From positions 15,727,501 through 15,791,500 of the forward strand of contig NC_051094.1 in NCBI RefSeq assembly GCF_901709675.1: a stretch of DNA of 64,000 nt, read 5' to 3'. The notes beneath the pieces are model-generated. The model did not search any database and was not told where the DNA came from. It saw nothing but the letters and a program-made list of their open reading frames with translations. Of the stretch, positions 23,697 to 35,936 are shown piece after piece; within the stretch, counting starts at the first letter, position 1; every line of letters starts with the position of its first letter. This DNA comes from Syngnathus acus. Lineage: Eukaryota; Chordata; Actinopteri; Syngnathiformes; Syngnathidae. The position numbers and the translations under genes are program-made.

Positions 23697-26600
23697 ATGG
23701 TGAACAACCAAGCATCAGGCGTAGCGCCTGCCCCGAGGTCATGTGCAGGATGTGGGGGGAAGATCGCTGACCGTTTCCTGCTCTTCTCCATGGAGCGTTA
23801 TTGGCACACTCGCTGCCTCAAGTGTTCCTGCTGCCAAGCCCAGCTGGGCGACATTGGCACCACTTGCTACAGCAAAGGAGGCATGATTCTGTGTCGCAGC
23901 GACTACATCAGGTGAGCTCTTATGTGGCGATGAGGTATCAAGAGGAAAAGAGAAGTGGGTAGTTTTCAGCCTATAGAGGTTGTATCAAATGAGCCTTTTT
24001 CTTTTTTTTTTTTTTTTTAAATTTGCAGGCTGTTTGGGCACAGCGGGGCGTGCAATGCCTGTGGCCAGTCGATCCCAGCCAATGAGATGGTGATGAGGGC
24101 ACAGGGAAATGTTTACCACCTTAAGGTAAGTCCCCAGCTCCCACTTCAGCCTGCTTTGCGTCCTGCTGTGCGTTTGACAGAAACATCTGGGGTATTCCTC
24201 ATCCCACCAACCCTCAAACATCGACTCAGACAGTTCATTAGGAACACCTGCACAATTTTCACACTACCAAATTGTATAAAAAAATTCTGCCTTTTGCAAA
24301 GACAATTAAGGTTGTTTTTTTTGCCACTGATAAATTTTTCATTTCACAACAAAGATCATACAAAAATGTTTGTTGCTTAGTGCCCTTCACGCTCACTTGT
24401 GTTTCTAAAATTTTGCTTTACTTATGTAGTAACATGAAAGAAAATATATAAAACAAAACGACAGCCTTAGTACAATGTAGTAGAATATTACATAATCACA
24501 CACTTCCATGACATTAATGACCATATTTTCATAACTGTGAGGTAAAAGTGACTTTTAACCACTTGATGCAGTTCTTGAATAGAAAACAGCATTCGTGGAT
24601 TTTTATGTATCTCTTCAATGTCATGTTACTGATTCCTTCGTCACTTATTGTGCTCACCATTAAATCACACAATACCATCAAACATTGTCGTACGAAGTAT
24701 ATTATTAAACCGGATATGATGTTCCTGTGTTGATTTTATTTATGGTCCTAACGTTTAGTATCTCTCTGGCAGTGTTTTAGCTGTGCCACGTGCAGGAACA
24801 GACTGATGCCTGGAGATCGCTTCCATTACATCAATGGTACAATTTTCTGTGAGCACGACAGACCCGGTGCTGCCTTGCTCAGTAGCCACCTACCACAACT
24901 TCAAAGTAACTCTGTGATGACGGACCAGAAGGTAAATAAATATTTTCCTTACAAATCTTGCATGTTTAAATATCTGCATTGCGTTCTCTCTTTTAACACA
25001 GCTGCATATTTGATCAGTCAGATAAACTGAAAATGGGTAAAATATAACTCAGAAGTACAACATCGTTTATTCATCATTTAGTATTTTAAAAGTCAAAAGG
25101 AAAACAGATATCACTGTCCCTGCATGAACACACAAAACTGTTGCACGGACACACAAATAACTGTGACAATGACAGGAGTAAAAAAGAAATCATTAAAATT
25201 AGGCTTCTAAATTCCCTATTTGCATTACAGAGTATCATCACAAACAATTCAGCGATCCAACTCTCCATTATTAATGAATGCAATCTTGAAAAATTGGAAA
25301 TATCTTTTTGAGGTGTTTTATTTTATACCTATACAAATGTTCACATGCAAAGATAATAATCCTTGAACACAACTTTTTTCTGTCAAGAGGTGCTAATTAC
25401 CCCACTGTGAATTCACAAAAAAATCTGTTATTAATTCTGCACATGGCTCATCTCTCCACCATCTATCTGTCACTACCACTATTGTGGTGGTAATTGTTTG
25501 GAATGTGGCGACACAGGTTTCCCGCCAGCCAACTTGACTACACTTGCTATACTCTTGTGAACAGAATGTGTGATTTTGATTGCTTGACCTAAGATCCATG
25601 TTAATCAGGCAATTGTATTGTTTTTTTTAATTCCCCTTCGATACTTTCTTTTCCTTCACTGGTTTAACATAATTGAGATGTTTCCTGTTGTGTTGCCACA
25701 ATACAAAAATGTTCACCTGAATAAAGTACCTCGATACCAGTACTGAAACGCTACCTCGACAAAACTAAAACTGACAAAAGAAGGAAATGCTTAATAGAAA
25801 ATAGCATTTTAAACATAAACACGTGTTAACATTAGCGCACATATATCTTGCTAAACAATATTGAAAATGTTTTTTTTTTACAGGTTATGATAATTTTTAT
25901 GGTTGGATATGCAGCTGTATAACCTCTATGCAATTTGGACACAGAATTAGCCCTTTTCATTTTTAAGAATGGATTTTAATCGTGAGATAAATGCCTGCAT
26001 TTGTGTTTAAATAAGCATACTGTATACATGTCAATGCATGTACTTGTATGCATTCACTGATGAGCTTTTTCACTGTCACATTCTTGACCTAGTTGACTGG
26101 ATTTAATGTCATCCATTGTTGATATTGTACATTTCCACCATTACTATCAAGCAAATATCTACATTTGATTGCTAATAAGCCAGTAGCGTCGCTTTGAGTG
26201 TGTGCACGTGCATGTGGGGTCCGCTACATGTCCCAAGTAGTCGCCTGTCAATGACGTGCTTGGCCAGATTGGAGATGTTCCCGCCTTGAGCCACGGCAGT
26301 TTTAAAATAAGCTTTACAGACAAACTTTGTCATGTCGGTTGGTTTGCCATGGGAGTTGGCAATAAAATTCCCAAAAGTTCCATATGACACTTTGCGCATC
26401 ATTCTTTTCAACAAAAAGCGGAGATGCGACAGCAAGCGGTTCTTTGCTTGAAACTATCTTCCTCTTACACTCATGCAGAAGAAGCCTTGTCAGGCACTTA
26501 AAGGCGTTTCACCCATTGCGAGACAGGCAGCTTTGCGTGTATGTATACTCGCCCTTAAGACGGACTTGGCGAGCCGGTCTTTTATTAATGTTTTTTTTTT

Positions 26601-26793
26601 TAATACAATGTGCTAAAAATAAATGTTACCGAAGCGTTTCTGAAGCCGAAATATCAAGGCGCGGTACTCGTGCCGGTATCGAATGCAACACCAATGTGAG
26701 AACCTCTTTTATAACTACTGCATAAAGGAGTCAAGTATGATTAGACATACCCATGTCTTTGCTCGTTTCCTGTCCTCTTTGCAGGTGTGCTGA
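23697..26793 (+). CDS. lmo4: LIM domain only 4 (LMO4), complete
   Basis: Coding exons are 23697-23911, 24029-24125, 24773-24931 and 26785-26793 (480 nt, 159 aa), all with GT/AG borders. The last exon contributes only Val-Cys-stop, as in other LMO4 genes (DQKVC end). LIM1 spans residues 16-69 (CAGCGGKIADRFLLFSMERY, CLKCSCCQAQLGDIG, CRSDY). LIM2 spans 80-133 (CNACGQSIPANEMVMRAQGN, CATCRNRLMPGDRFHYI, CEHD). All eight zinc ligands of each domain are present. The protein is a nuclear adaptor with no DNA-binding domain. It binds LDB1/NLI and competes with LIM-homeodomain factors in neural, neural-crest and epithelial development. Human LMO4 is 165 aa; the variable N-terminus is slightly shorter here. 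Teleosts carry lmo4a and lmo4b; which one this is was not resolved. Intron 3 holds a degraded hAT fragment. Confidence 0.96.
26160..26450 (-). mobile_element. hAT transposase BED-domain remnant in lmo4 intron 3
   Basis: The minus strand translates to GKPTDMTKFVCKAYFKTAVA, then QGGNISNLAKHVIDRR. This is the BED zinc finger of a ZBED1-like hAT transposase in which the second zinc Cys is replaced by Tyr (CKAY for CKxC). It ends about 330 bp before the last lmo4 exon and does not reach its splice acceptor. Confidence 0.65.
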
Positions 26794-27928
26794 GTGGAGT
26801 GTGCGCTGAAGGTTTAATTCCTGTCTCCTACTATGTACAGTTGCCATTGCTGTGAGTTCTGTTGACCCCCACACCTCCCTCCACTGAAGAAGCAGCTTCC
26901 TCCCAGTGAAATCCCATCTCGTCATCATATCACAGAATCCCTGAACCTTCACTCAGTCAATTTATGTAGTGTTGCCAGGGTTTGCGGGCCCCAGGGAAAA
27001 GGAAAAAATAGAAAAGCTGCAAATTGAAAATACTGTTTTCCATGGGATCGGTCAGTAATGGGCCCTTAGAATTGTCATCACTTTCCTTCTCCATATGGGA
27101 TCCCTGGTGTTCCGTACAAAGGTGGCAGATGCTTACATTCTGTGTGGACTGCACTAGCAGAGACTTTTCTGGACTCCGAGAAAGCTCGAAGACTATAACT
27201 GTCATCAATCAAAGGATGGAGCAAAAAATGTTTTAGAGTTTGATGGACTACTGTAACATGATTCTCAACGTCTTGTGCCAAGTGGCATTATTTTCCCTAA
27301 TTGTCATTAATGTTTCGAAGGAACTCTGATCTGATCTGATCTTTTATATGTCTATCTGAGACCTTGGGTGTCAAATTATAAAATTGGACGGGTGTCGGGC
27401 ACAAAATGTATATCCCAGTCATGAGAAATCCATTAATTCCATAAAAATTATGTCTCAAACTTTTAAAGCACTATTGAGAATAGGATTTTTTCCTTGTCGC
27501 TGTCTATAATTTCCATAATGAAATGGATTCATTTTATCATTTTTCCTGGTCAATGTGTGCAAATGATGGTTTTATTGAGAAAAAGTAAATTCAAAAGAAT
27601 TTATCATATGAGCTGACATGAATGTGAGGCCCCTTAGCAGCCCAGGAGTTGTCCTGTACTTCCTGGTAGCTAGCATGGTGGCTGGAGCGGTCTGTCTCTC
27701 GCTCTCTCACTCTTGTTAGCCCTGTATGGTTAAAACATGGCTGATTACCCTGGGGAATGGAATTAGGGGGCTTGAGCTCTGACCATTTACAGAAGCAATT
27801 AAACATGAGCCCTGTATCTGTGCCGGTGGAACTCCTGGGAGGCTGAACTTGGGGCATATCCTGTGGCCGGCTGGCTCTGTGACTGCCTGCCTGCCTGCCT
27901 GCCTTTCTGCCTGCCTCCCTCTAATAAA
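26794..27928 (+). other. lmo4: lmo4 3' UTR (predicted extent)
   Basis: No other exon or signal intervenes between the stop codon and the first clear AATAAA at 27923-27928, giving a 3' UTR of about 1.1 kb, a usual size for LMO4. The segment from about 27870 onward (ctaattaaagg and neighbouring motifs) also resembles conserved non-coding DNA, so the end is uncertain. A (TGCC)n run occupies about 27881-27917. Confidence 0.4.
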
Positions 27929-28299
27929 GACTAATCTGAAAGCTCTCTAATTAAAGGGGAGTGGTCCCATCTCGATGGAGGAAATTTCAACCAATTGGAT
28001 CTATTTATTATTTGTCGTGCTGCACCGTGCTCTTTGTGCTGTGCTGTGCTGTATAAGTGTTTGGTTGAATAATCATTCTAAGCTATGTCCAATTAGACTT
28101 AGATCTGCAAAGCTTTTTAATGTAATGTCAGAATCTTGAGGTTGCATCCCATCAAAAAGGTGTGGGTAATCTCAGCGTGATAGCAGCATTGAGCATGCAA
28201 CGTGCAGCGAGCAAAAGATAGCATCTGTTCTACTTTTGCACCTTGCCTGGGAGCATGGCAGCCATCAAACTTGCACCTTAATGCGCTTAGCTTTTCTAA

Positions 28300-28780
28300 A
28301 ATGTCCCACTTGTCATGGTAGGTGCTGATACCGCATCAATTATTTATTCCACGTCTGATCAAGGGGCGTCACTCAAATTCATTAACGTATGCAAATCATC
28401 ACAATTACAATTATCTTTGTATCGTGACGGCGAGGAACTAAAACCTCGGCACATTCTCGACTCCCACCGCACCACAAGTTACACTTTGCATTCAAACTAA
28501 TCAAGGCTCATCTGCCTCTTCCTAATTAGCCAGAACGTTTTCAGATGCCAATTAGCAGGTCTCAAGAAAAGGCTCTATGCCATGAGGCGTTGTCTTTTAT
28601 CAGAGCTTCTGCAGGTGTGTGGCTCACCATGTAGCCTGTGTCATTGGAAAGTGTTTGTTCCTGCTAATTAATCATATTAACACATGGAGATGAGAGTAAT
28701 TGCCTGAGCTCCACCGCCGCACACTGTGTGAAGGCACAAGATGATGCCAGGATATTTTTACATGCCCGTTATGAAAAGTC
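28300..28780. promoter_or_regulatory. Candidate conserved non-coding element downstream of lmo4
   Basis: This is non-repetitive A+T-rich sequence dense in homeodomain/POU-type words: acgtATGCAAATcat (octamer, about 28387), CTAATTAG (28523), CCAATTAG (28550) and ctAATTAatcatattaac (28665). It lies in the gene-free flank of a developmental regulator, where vertebrate lmo4 enhancers are expected. It has no ORF and no repeat similarity. Conservation cannot be measured here. Confidence 0.4.
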
Positions 28781-29036
28781 TTCTTCTTACCCAGATACTC
28801 TTGTGAGAGAGCCAAGATGCCATTTCAATGCCTTCATCTTGATGATGAGGCCTCTCTGGAAGCAAACTCATTAAGAATCAGTGATGTACTGCTTTTGGTA
28901 GATGTTGTCCGTTGTTTGCTTGCAACACGATTCTCTATATCATTACGTGTGAGCACACAGGAGAGACCTCACGTTAAGGGAATTATACAATATTCAGAAA
29001 TAAAACTTCATCCTTCTGAAGCATAAAATAAATTAT

Positions 29037-29075
29037 ATACAGCACCAGTCAAATGTTTACACAAGACTGATTTAA
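29037..29075. repeat. Tc1-like terminal repeat fragment
   Basis: tatacagcaccagtcaaatg followed by tttacacaagactgatt resembles the outer terminal repeat of a common fish Tc1 family. No transposase or partner end is visible nearby. Confidence 0.5.
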
Positions 29076-29839
29076 TACACTTGAATAGTGTAGGAAAGTA
29101 TATAATGAAACATAATGAACATTAAACAAATTGCTGCAATGCACAGCCACATCCCGTTCTTATAAGTGAAAAATATACAAACCCATTTTTGCAATAAGTT
29201 TGGGCAGATAGGTGAGCTGCTGTCAAAAAAAAAACATTTTAGTATATAAGTGTCTCCTTTATGTGTGTATTATGGAATTGGTCCAAGTTAGTTTGGTCTC
29301 TTCTTTCATTTTTAATCATTGATACAACAACAACAAAATCAACATGGCTGGCTCCAACATTTTACGTGCACTCAGAAGTGAAGTTTATCCCTGATAGAGA
29401 AGTCTTGTCCACAGCTGGGCAAAAAATACGTTTGCTGTAAAACTGGCAACTGCCATCTGGTTCTCATGATTTTTTTTCTTTATCTAAAGCATGAAAAGCA
29501 CGGTCCTTGTGAAAGTTTCCTGGCTTGGCAAAGCTAGAGTATTTATGCAGCACCAAATAACTTCCGCTGCTCAGATGCCTCTTTACCACAATGATCAACA
29601 GGACTTCATTTCTCATATCTATAACTGAGCAAACGTTTTGTGAACTGACTTTGAACTGGCCGCGGTCTCCTTCGCTGTGCCGCATTTGTATGTCAGTGAA
29701 ACATGAGACATTCCTGGAACATGTAGGAAGAGATGCATGCTGGAGCCATAACTCACTTGCCTTCCGCATGGGAGTCGAGGAACATAATGACAAAGAGTGT
29801 ACGGCTCCCAGCATCTTGCAGGAATGTCAGTAATGGGAG

Positions 29840-30180
29840 AGCGAGAGAAGTTCTCCTGGCCAATCGGAACGCTTTGAATAATTAAAGTGATCGGCTTAAT
29901 TAGCTCAATTACGTTAATTTGACCACGGAACACGGCCATATGGTGAAAGGAAACAAAAGAGGGGGGAACTAATTAAAAGTAAAATAATGAGGATTTTAAT
30001 TAACTGGCTCCCTAGACAGCGGAGCGCAGGGATCAGGAGCCTGCTACCATAATTAAAGTGCTGTAACGCTGGCAACATCTCCTCTCTTTCTTATATCTAT
30101 GAGGGCTCTATCCATCTAATTAAATCTGTAAATAAATTAGCAACATTGAGGGTTCCTGCTTGACTTAACTGCCTAGAATC
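29840..30180. promoter_or_regulatory. Candidate enhancer rich in TAATTA motifs
   Basis: Within about 340 bp there are at least eight AATTA/TAATTA-type homeodomain words: aataATTAAAgtg, ggctTAATTAgctc, aactAATTAaaag, tttTAATTAactgg, cataATTAAAgtg, catcTAATTAAatc and others. They are interspersed with non-repetitive G+C-richer cores (cagcggagcgcagggatcag). The composition is typical of vertebrate developmental enhancers and unlike the neighbouring transposon DNA. The likely target is lmo4, about 3 kb upstream. Confidence 0.45.
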
Positions 30181-30989
30181 CACCCCCACCTTCCCAATAA
30201 CACGCTCACCTTACTCTGTGCAGACAATGCAAGTCATACAGACAAGGGTTGAGCTAAGGTCACCAATTAACAGTTTTGGGGATGTGGGGAAATAATTGTG
30301 TCTATTCCGCTCCACTCAAGACTGATGCCTGATTTTGCTTCCTCCTGCGGCATTTTGAAAGAACACTGGCGCACACTTATCCAAAGAATGCCAAGCAGAG
30401 GTGACGTGGCGACAGCTTCATGGGTCACATCAGCGACGTGCTGTGAGGTTCAAGGCTGGTGGGACACTGACTTCATCTCAGTCAAATTTACAAACGTAAT
30501 ATGAACCAAAAGTATAGTTTTTTGTCAACAATTTATCTGTGAACTGTATGACCACGTGACTGTCACATGTTTATACGGTTCACTATGTGAGCTGAGTTAC
30601 CATTCCTTCTGTTGTCTTAAGATGATCTGTTCCCATGCAAAACCAACCTGCTAAACTTTATCCATCACCGTGTGAAAGTAGCTGCTATTTCTCAATAAAA
30701 CTCTCTCAATGTTACAGGTGAGCACCTTGAATATTAATTTAATAAGCACTTATAAGTTCTGAATGAACTCTGGCACCTCCTAGTAAATACGGAGCAAGCA
30801 ACCATCCAACAGTCATTACCACTGGCAGTCACAACAAAAGAAAACGTTTGACTTAGATGCAACAAATTTGCCTCTGCCCTGGACATGTGAAAATGAAGCA
30901 GTATTTAAGGATTGAGAGGATGACTCATCTTGCGGAGTTATGTTAAATATTGGTCGACATTAACTTATGAAAGTATTAAATAAATTCAG

Positions 30990-30992
<3 letters not shown>
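30181..30992. other. Intergenic, unassigned
   Basis: No gene, repeat or regulatory signal stands out. Confidence 0.4.
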
Positions 30993-31024
<32 letters not shown>

Positions 31025-31026
<2 letters not shown>

Positions 31027-31194
31027 GTAATTTTCGGACTATAAGTCGCACCGGAGTATAAGTCGCACCAGCCATAAAATGCCCAAAAAAGTGAAAAAAA
31101 CCCATATATATGTATATAAATCGCTCCTGAGTATAAGTCGCCCCCCCACCCAAACTATGAAAAAAAACCGCGACTTATAGTCCGAAAATTACGG
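31025..31194 (+). mobile_element. 170-bp palindromic MITE inside a (TA)n tract
   Basis: The termini are CCGTAATTTTCGGAC and its inverse, with TATA on both sides, consistent with a TA target duplication. Inside are repeated tataagtcgcacc words and a C-run. It sits in a (TA)n microsatellite (30993-31024 and 31195-31205). The copy at 35505 has the same length in the opposite orientation. Confidence 0.85.
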
Positions 31195-31205
31195 TATATA
31201 TATAT

Positions 31206-33092
31206 ACTTAACGTTTTTAAAGTTTTAAGATTTGTTTTGCCTGTAGAGTCTTAATGTTATTCTATGTCTGTTGTGTCGATGTCTGTCTATGTCAGGTTAG
31301 TTTTACCCGACTGATAATGTGTCGCCGCAATAGCAATTCAAAATATATATAGCCCAAACCGGCCACCATCCAATTCCAGGTCACACATAGATGACACATA
31401 CAGATGACAACCATTCACAGTAAAATTAACAATCGTGAATCCAACTTGGGTGCAATTTGGTGTCAAATGCTTTGCGGTCATATAAAGCTTGACGCCGGAA
31501 TATATCCCTGGTGATATACTGTCAGGCCTCAACTGCAACTTTCTTTATTTACTTGATCTTGGTGCATTTTGCCTTCAATTTTGTCCTCGGCAAGTGAAAT
31601 GCATGCTCACATCGATTTAGGTCAGATGATTGGCTGTGACTTGGCTCCCGCAAAATAGTCCACTTCTCCGCAATAAAAACAGTTTTGTTATTTTCTCAGT
31701 ATGCTTCACGTCATTGTCCATCTAAATTGTGAAGCACCAGCAAATGAGTTCTGAAGCTTTTGGCCTAATATGCGCGGATAATGTTGCCTAGAATAATTTA
31801 ATTGTTGTTTTTTCCACGAGAGTCATGTCATCAATAAATGAAAGGGAACCAGTTTCATTGGCGTCCATTCATGCGCACACCCTGGCACTACCACCACCAC
31901 GCTTCACTGAGGAGTTGATAGTGTAGACGCAACTGCCTTTGCAGACTTTAAAATGATTCATTTCAGCTTGAAGCAACGTTAGACTTAACTGCATGAGAAG
32001 TGTATGGGTTGGTTCAGGATTAAAGAAAATTTGTCGTTTCAAAGAACCCATTTGTTTGAGCAGCGTTCAAATGATTTTGAAGCTTCATTAAGTAAACTTA
32101 TTATACACTGTCAAGAGGCCAGGCTACATCGGAACATTTAAAAGGTTGTATGCCCACGGGAAGTGTGCACTTGGGCATTCATTTGAATGTCAAATCTGGC
32201 AGAGTCTCGAAGAGCCTTGAGGGAATTCCTCTCATCACAAACTGTGTCTGTGTAACAACATCCCACTTTTAAATACAATGACGGAATAACTGTTTCTCAA
32301 GAATTTTCAACATGCAACGTTGAAGTAAAAAAACAACATGACTGAAAAAGACTCCAATTTGATGTGGTCCACAATGATAATATGTGGCTTCTTCATTTGT
32401 GTCAGTACTCAGTGAAGCCCTGCAACATGTATGTATGTATGTATGTACGTATGTACGTACGTACATATGTATGTATACTACTTGGTGGCCTCTAAACAGT
32501 CCAAAGAAGGGCTTCATAAATCAGACCTCAGCTATGTGTGAGAGACTGCCAGCTTCTGTGAATTCCCCCAGAAATGTATGGTTGATTGATTGCTATCATT
32601 TTTCGGATTGTCACACTATTTGCTCTTTGTTTTATTGGATTATGATTTATATACTATTACTTTTATCATTGTGTTTATATCACTTTTTCATTTTGGCTTA
32701 TTGTTTGCCTTGTATAGCATTTTAAGTCATTTGTCGCATGGGAAAACAAATGGAATAAAGCATACCCCAACTTTACAACCATCAACGGTTTAGTGTTCCA
32801 TTGTGTGTACGGTCTGGAACTGTTTGGATTATAACAGTGTTTATTATTTTTACAACAAGAAACTCCAAAGTTGACCCCCCCCCCCAGTTTTTCTTGAATA
32901 TTATTCATCTGAAGCCGGTAAACCAAATATCCTTAGGTCACTGAGCATCTGGGTTTAACTTGACAAATGTGTTTTCAATTTTCTACGGCTTCTTTATGTT
33001 TTGGGTGAAAAATATCAGGGATGGAACCACGGAAAAGTGTGATGATAACATACAGTTGATAGCACATGAGATTGTGTGGGAAACAGTCTCCT
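31206..33092. other. Intergenic, unassigned
   Basis: No gene is supported. A mixed (ATGT)/(ACGT) tetranucleotide run occupies about 32430-32475. A C-run is at about 32875-32886. Confidence 0.4.
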
Positions 33093-33292
33093 ATCTATCG
33101 ATCCATCGACGGATCGGTCGACGGATCGGTCGACCGATCCGTCGATCCATCCATCCATCCATCCATCCATCCATCCATCCATCCATCCATCCATCCATCC
33201 ATCCATCCATCCATCCATCCATCCATCCATCCATCCATCCATCCAACCATCCATCCATCCATCCATCCATCCATCCATCCATCCATCCATCC
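33093..33292. repeat. (CCAT)n microsatellite with palindromic CGAT-rich leader
   Basis: About 36 CCAT units (33146-33292, one AACC variant) follow a diverged array of GGATCGGTCGAC units. That leader contains a perfect 28-bp palindrome (33118-33145). Frames through it are artefacts. Confidence 0.93.
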
Positions 33293-33849
33293 CTTTAAAA
33301 AAAAACTGTTAGTTTCCATGCATACCTCACAGGCCGCATGGCCAAAACTGGAGCTTACTGATCCTTGTGTCTTCCATCAGGGGATATTTTATGGAGTTGA
33401 CTTTTTAATTGCTTGTTTCTGGAGTGCCTGCAGCTGAGTTACTCTTTTGTTAGCTGCCTATTTCCCGAAATGTGTCTGTGAAGGCATTTTGTGTATTGCC
33501 AAATTTAAACATCACAAAAATGTGACCGCTGCGTGCAAACGTGTACGGATCTGCATAATAAATTGACAAGTGGAAGTAAGTGCTCCAATGTGAATACCAC
33601 TGTGAATTTCTCCTCAGGTGTCAGGCGCGGAAAATGTCACTTGTTGTGCTTGGCTCTTTGGAAAAATAGTTACTCTAGAGCGGTCTGAATACTGGGAAAA
33701 AAGTCTTAAAATTGGCATCACTTTTTCACTCACGGTAGAGGGACGACTGAGCAGTAGCTCATTTGCATGACATGGAACTACAAAGCTCAAAAAGAGTGTA
33801 AATCATGCTGTGATTCTTGATCCTTGGGGCATTTTGATAAAAACACATT

Positions 33850-33850
<1 letters not shown>
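33293..33850. other. Intergenic, unassigned
   Basis: Single-copy-looking A+T-rich DNA with no supported gene. Confidence 0.35.
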
Positions 33851-33918
<68 letters not shown>

Positions 33919-33932
33919 GGATTGATGGATTG
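33851..33932. repeat. (TTGA)n microsatellite
   Basis: About 19-20 ATTG units ending in TGATGG variants. Confidence 0.95.
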
Positions 33933-34099
33933 AACGAACATTTATTGATCCCGGGGGTGGGGAAATTCAGGCCCCAGCAGTATCCATACCACAGCCTCTA
34001 AGCCAAAAGTTTAAAATCAATGACATTTCAATTCAGTTGGTATAATACAAAGTTTTCAATAAACATTTATGCATTATTTAAGAGCTAATAAAACCTTTT

Positions 34100-34345
34100 A
34101 ACTTGTTTCTAGCTTGCATGGGAGTATGAATATTGCTAAGGGGGGGCTGTTGGCAGGCATCACCTTTATCATTAGAGAAGCAATGAACAAACTGTTGTCA
34201 GATGACCGTCTTGGGATGGAGCTGCTTTGTTTGTCTTGGGACAGTTTTTGTGAAAGCTGGGAAAGGCCAGACCCTCGTCAACCCCCCACTCCATTGAACC
34301 AGGTGGATCACACGTGCGTTCATTAGCGCCCTTTAATGAGGAGCA
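34100..34345. promoter_or_regulatory. Candidate conserved non-coding element
   Basis: Non-repetitive sequence of balanced composition (tttatcattagagaagcaat, gggaaaggccagaccctcg, gttcattagcgccctttaat) with no open frame of note. It differs from the surrounding decayed repeats and resembles enhancer cores. Judged by composition only. Confidence 0.3.
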
Positions 34346-34905
34346 GATGCAACAATGCTACCCCCGCCTCTGTTTCTCTCGCACACACATGCGTGCAAAA
34401 ACTTTGGCAGATACACATGCTGTGAAAATACACCACTTAATCTGTGACGCTAAGAAGGGTCATGGTTGCAATTCTAACATGTATTTAAATTTGTGAACAT
34501 ACAAAATTTGCACAGAACGTGGAACCGCCACATAAACCGACGCATATCTAAATTCTGGCCCATTCATTTTGCGCTATCAGGACAGGGTCTTTCTCAGCTA
34601 AGATGTGTGGGCCTCATTTGTCCAATTTAAATGAATGACTAGGATCATATATCATTCCCTTTATGTCAGACTATTTTTGTCTGGCAGGAAGTGGATGCAG
34701 GCAAGCTGAAGGCATCAGAAATATGTTCAATTTGAGGGCCAGTTTGAAGTTTTGTCAGCTTGTCTTTGACACTAAAAACACACAAGTTGACTGTGCTTTT
34801 AGAAGGAACACACAAACTGTTGTGGCACATTTCCTTGTCTTAATGACAGGCCTGAAACTTTAATATGCCTTGAAATATTTTGTTTTTGCTCACTAATTAA
34901 CCATC
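34346..34905. other. Intergenic, unassigned
   Basis: Nothing recognisable. Confidence 0.35.
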
Positions 34906-34985
34906 CATTCATCTTCTCATGCTTATCCGGGGTGGGTCATAGGGGAGAAGGCTAGACAAAGAAGGCCAGCTCTTCCAGGGGGATT
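34906..34985 (-). repeat. Rex3-like 3'-end remnant
   Basis: catccattcatcttctcatg then cttatccggggtgggtcata matches, with decay, the reverse complement of the Rex3 3' end at 7790-7850 (GGATAAGCGGAAGAAG and PPRPDPG coding). It is heavily 5'-truncated. Confidence 0.6.
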
Positions 34986-35504
34986 TGACTATTTCATATA
35001 GATATAAGCTGTGCACAAATGGGTGATAATTCGTTCACTCCTTTGAGGGGACATGACAAATTCATAACCGAAATAGAATTTGTGGACTCCGATCACTTGA
35101 TGTGATGTCACCAGACTTGGCGTTTTTGTTACAGGATTTCGGTTACCGCAAATCCACTTACTATGACAGAAACTTAAACATCTCAAAGACGTCAAAAACA
35201 GGCTTTCTTTTGGGAGAACCTTCATCATCACGGCGTTCACCAGCCATTTTGACTCAGAAGTCAAGCAGGGAACGCTCCAACAAAGCCAGTGTCCAGAATT
35301 CACAGAATTGTAATCATGAGTTACGTGCCTGCGCAGTACTTGACGCAGGGATGTGAGCGAGCATAGATATCAACTAGGAAATAAAATACGGAAAACAGAT
35401 TGATTGACAAGTTAACGGATCAATGTTACCATTATTCATGCCGACAATGATTGGTCAAGGTTTTTCGGGTTCCACAGAGCGCGCGGTTTATATAAATTAA
35501 TATA

Positions 35505-35674
35505 CCGTAATTTTCGGACTATAAGTCGCGGTTTTTTTTCATAGTTTGGGTGGGGGGGCGACTTATACTCAGGAGCGATTTATATACATATATATGGGGT
35601 TTTTTCACTTTTTTGGGCATTTTATGGCTGGTGCGACTTATACTCCGGTGCGACTTATAGTCCGAAAATTACGG
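35505..35674 (-). mobile_element. 170-bp palindromic MITE, second copy
   Basis: Same CCGTAATTTTCGGAC termini and same 170-bp length as the copy at 31025, in inverted orientation, flanked by TATA on each side. The two copies are very similar throughout. Confidence 0.85.
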
Positions 35675-35936
35675 TATATATTTTAAGACGACCTATTTAA
35701 CAGTACGTCCGTGATATGTGGGGAGAAATTTGATAAATATTACAAAATAAAAGCTAAACAAGATCCTCTCTAATACCTTTCATGTCACAATGTCTCTCAA
35801 GCGACATATGTGAATGATGACCTTTTTCTTGTAAAATCGTGAAATTTAGTCGCCCTACCCACCACCAAAATGTGGCTTTATTTTCAAATTTAAATGTGTT
35901 AATATAATGTTTCTCTTTTTATTTGTGTGACCCCAT

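Noticed and set aside
33118-33292. CRISPR-like array
   Set aside because: No spacers; simple tetranucleotide repeat in a vertebrate genome.
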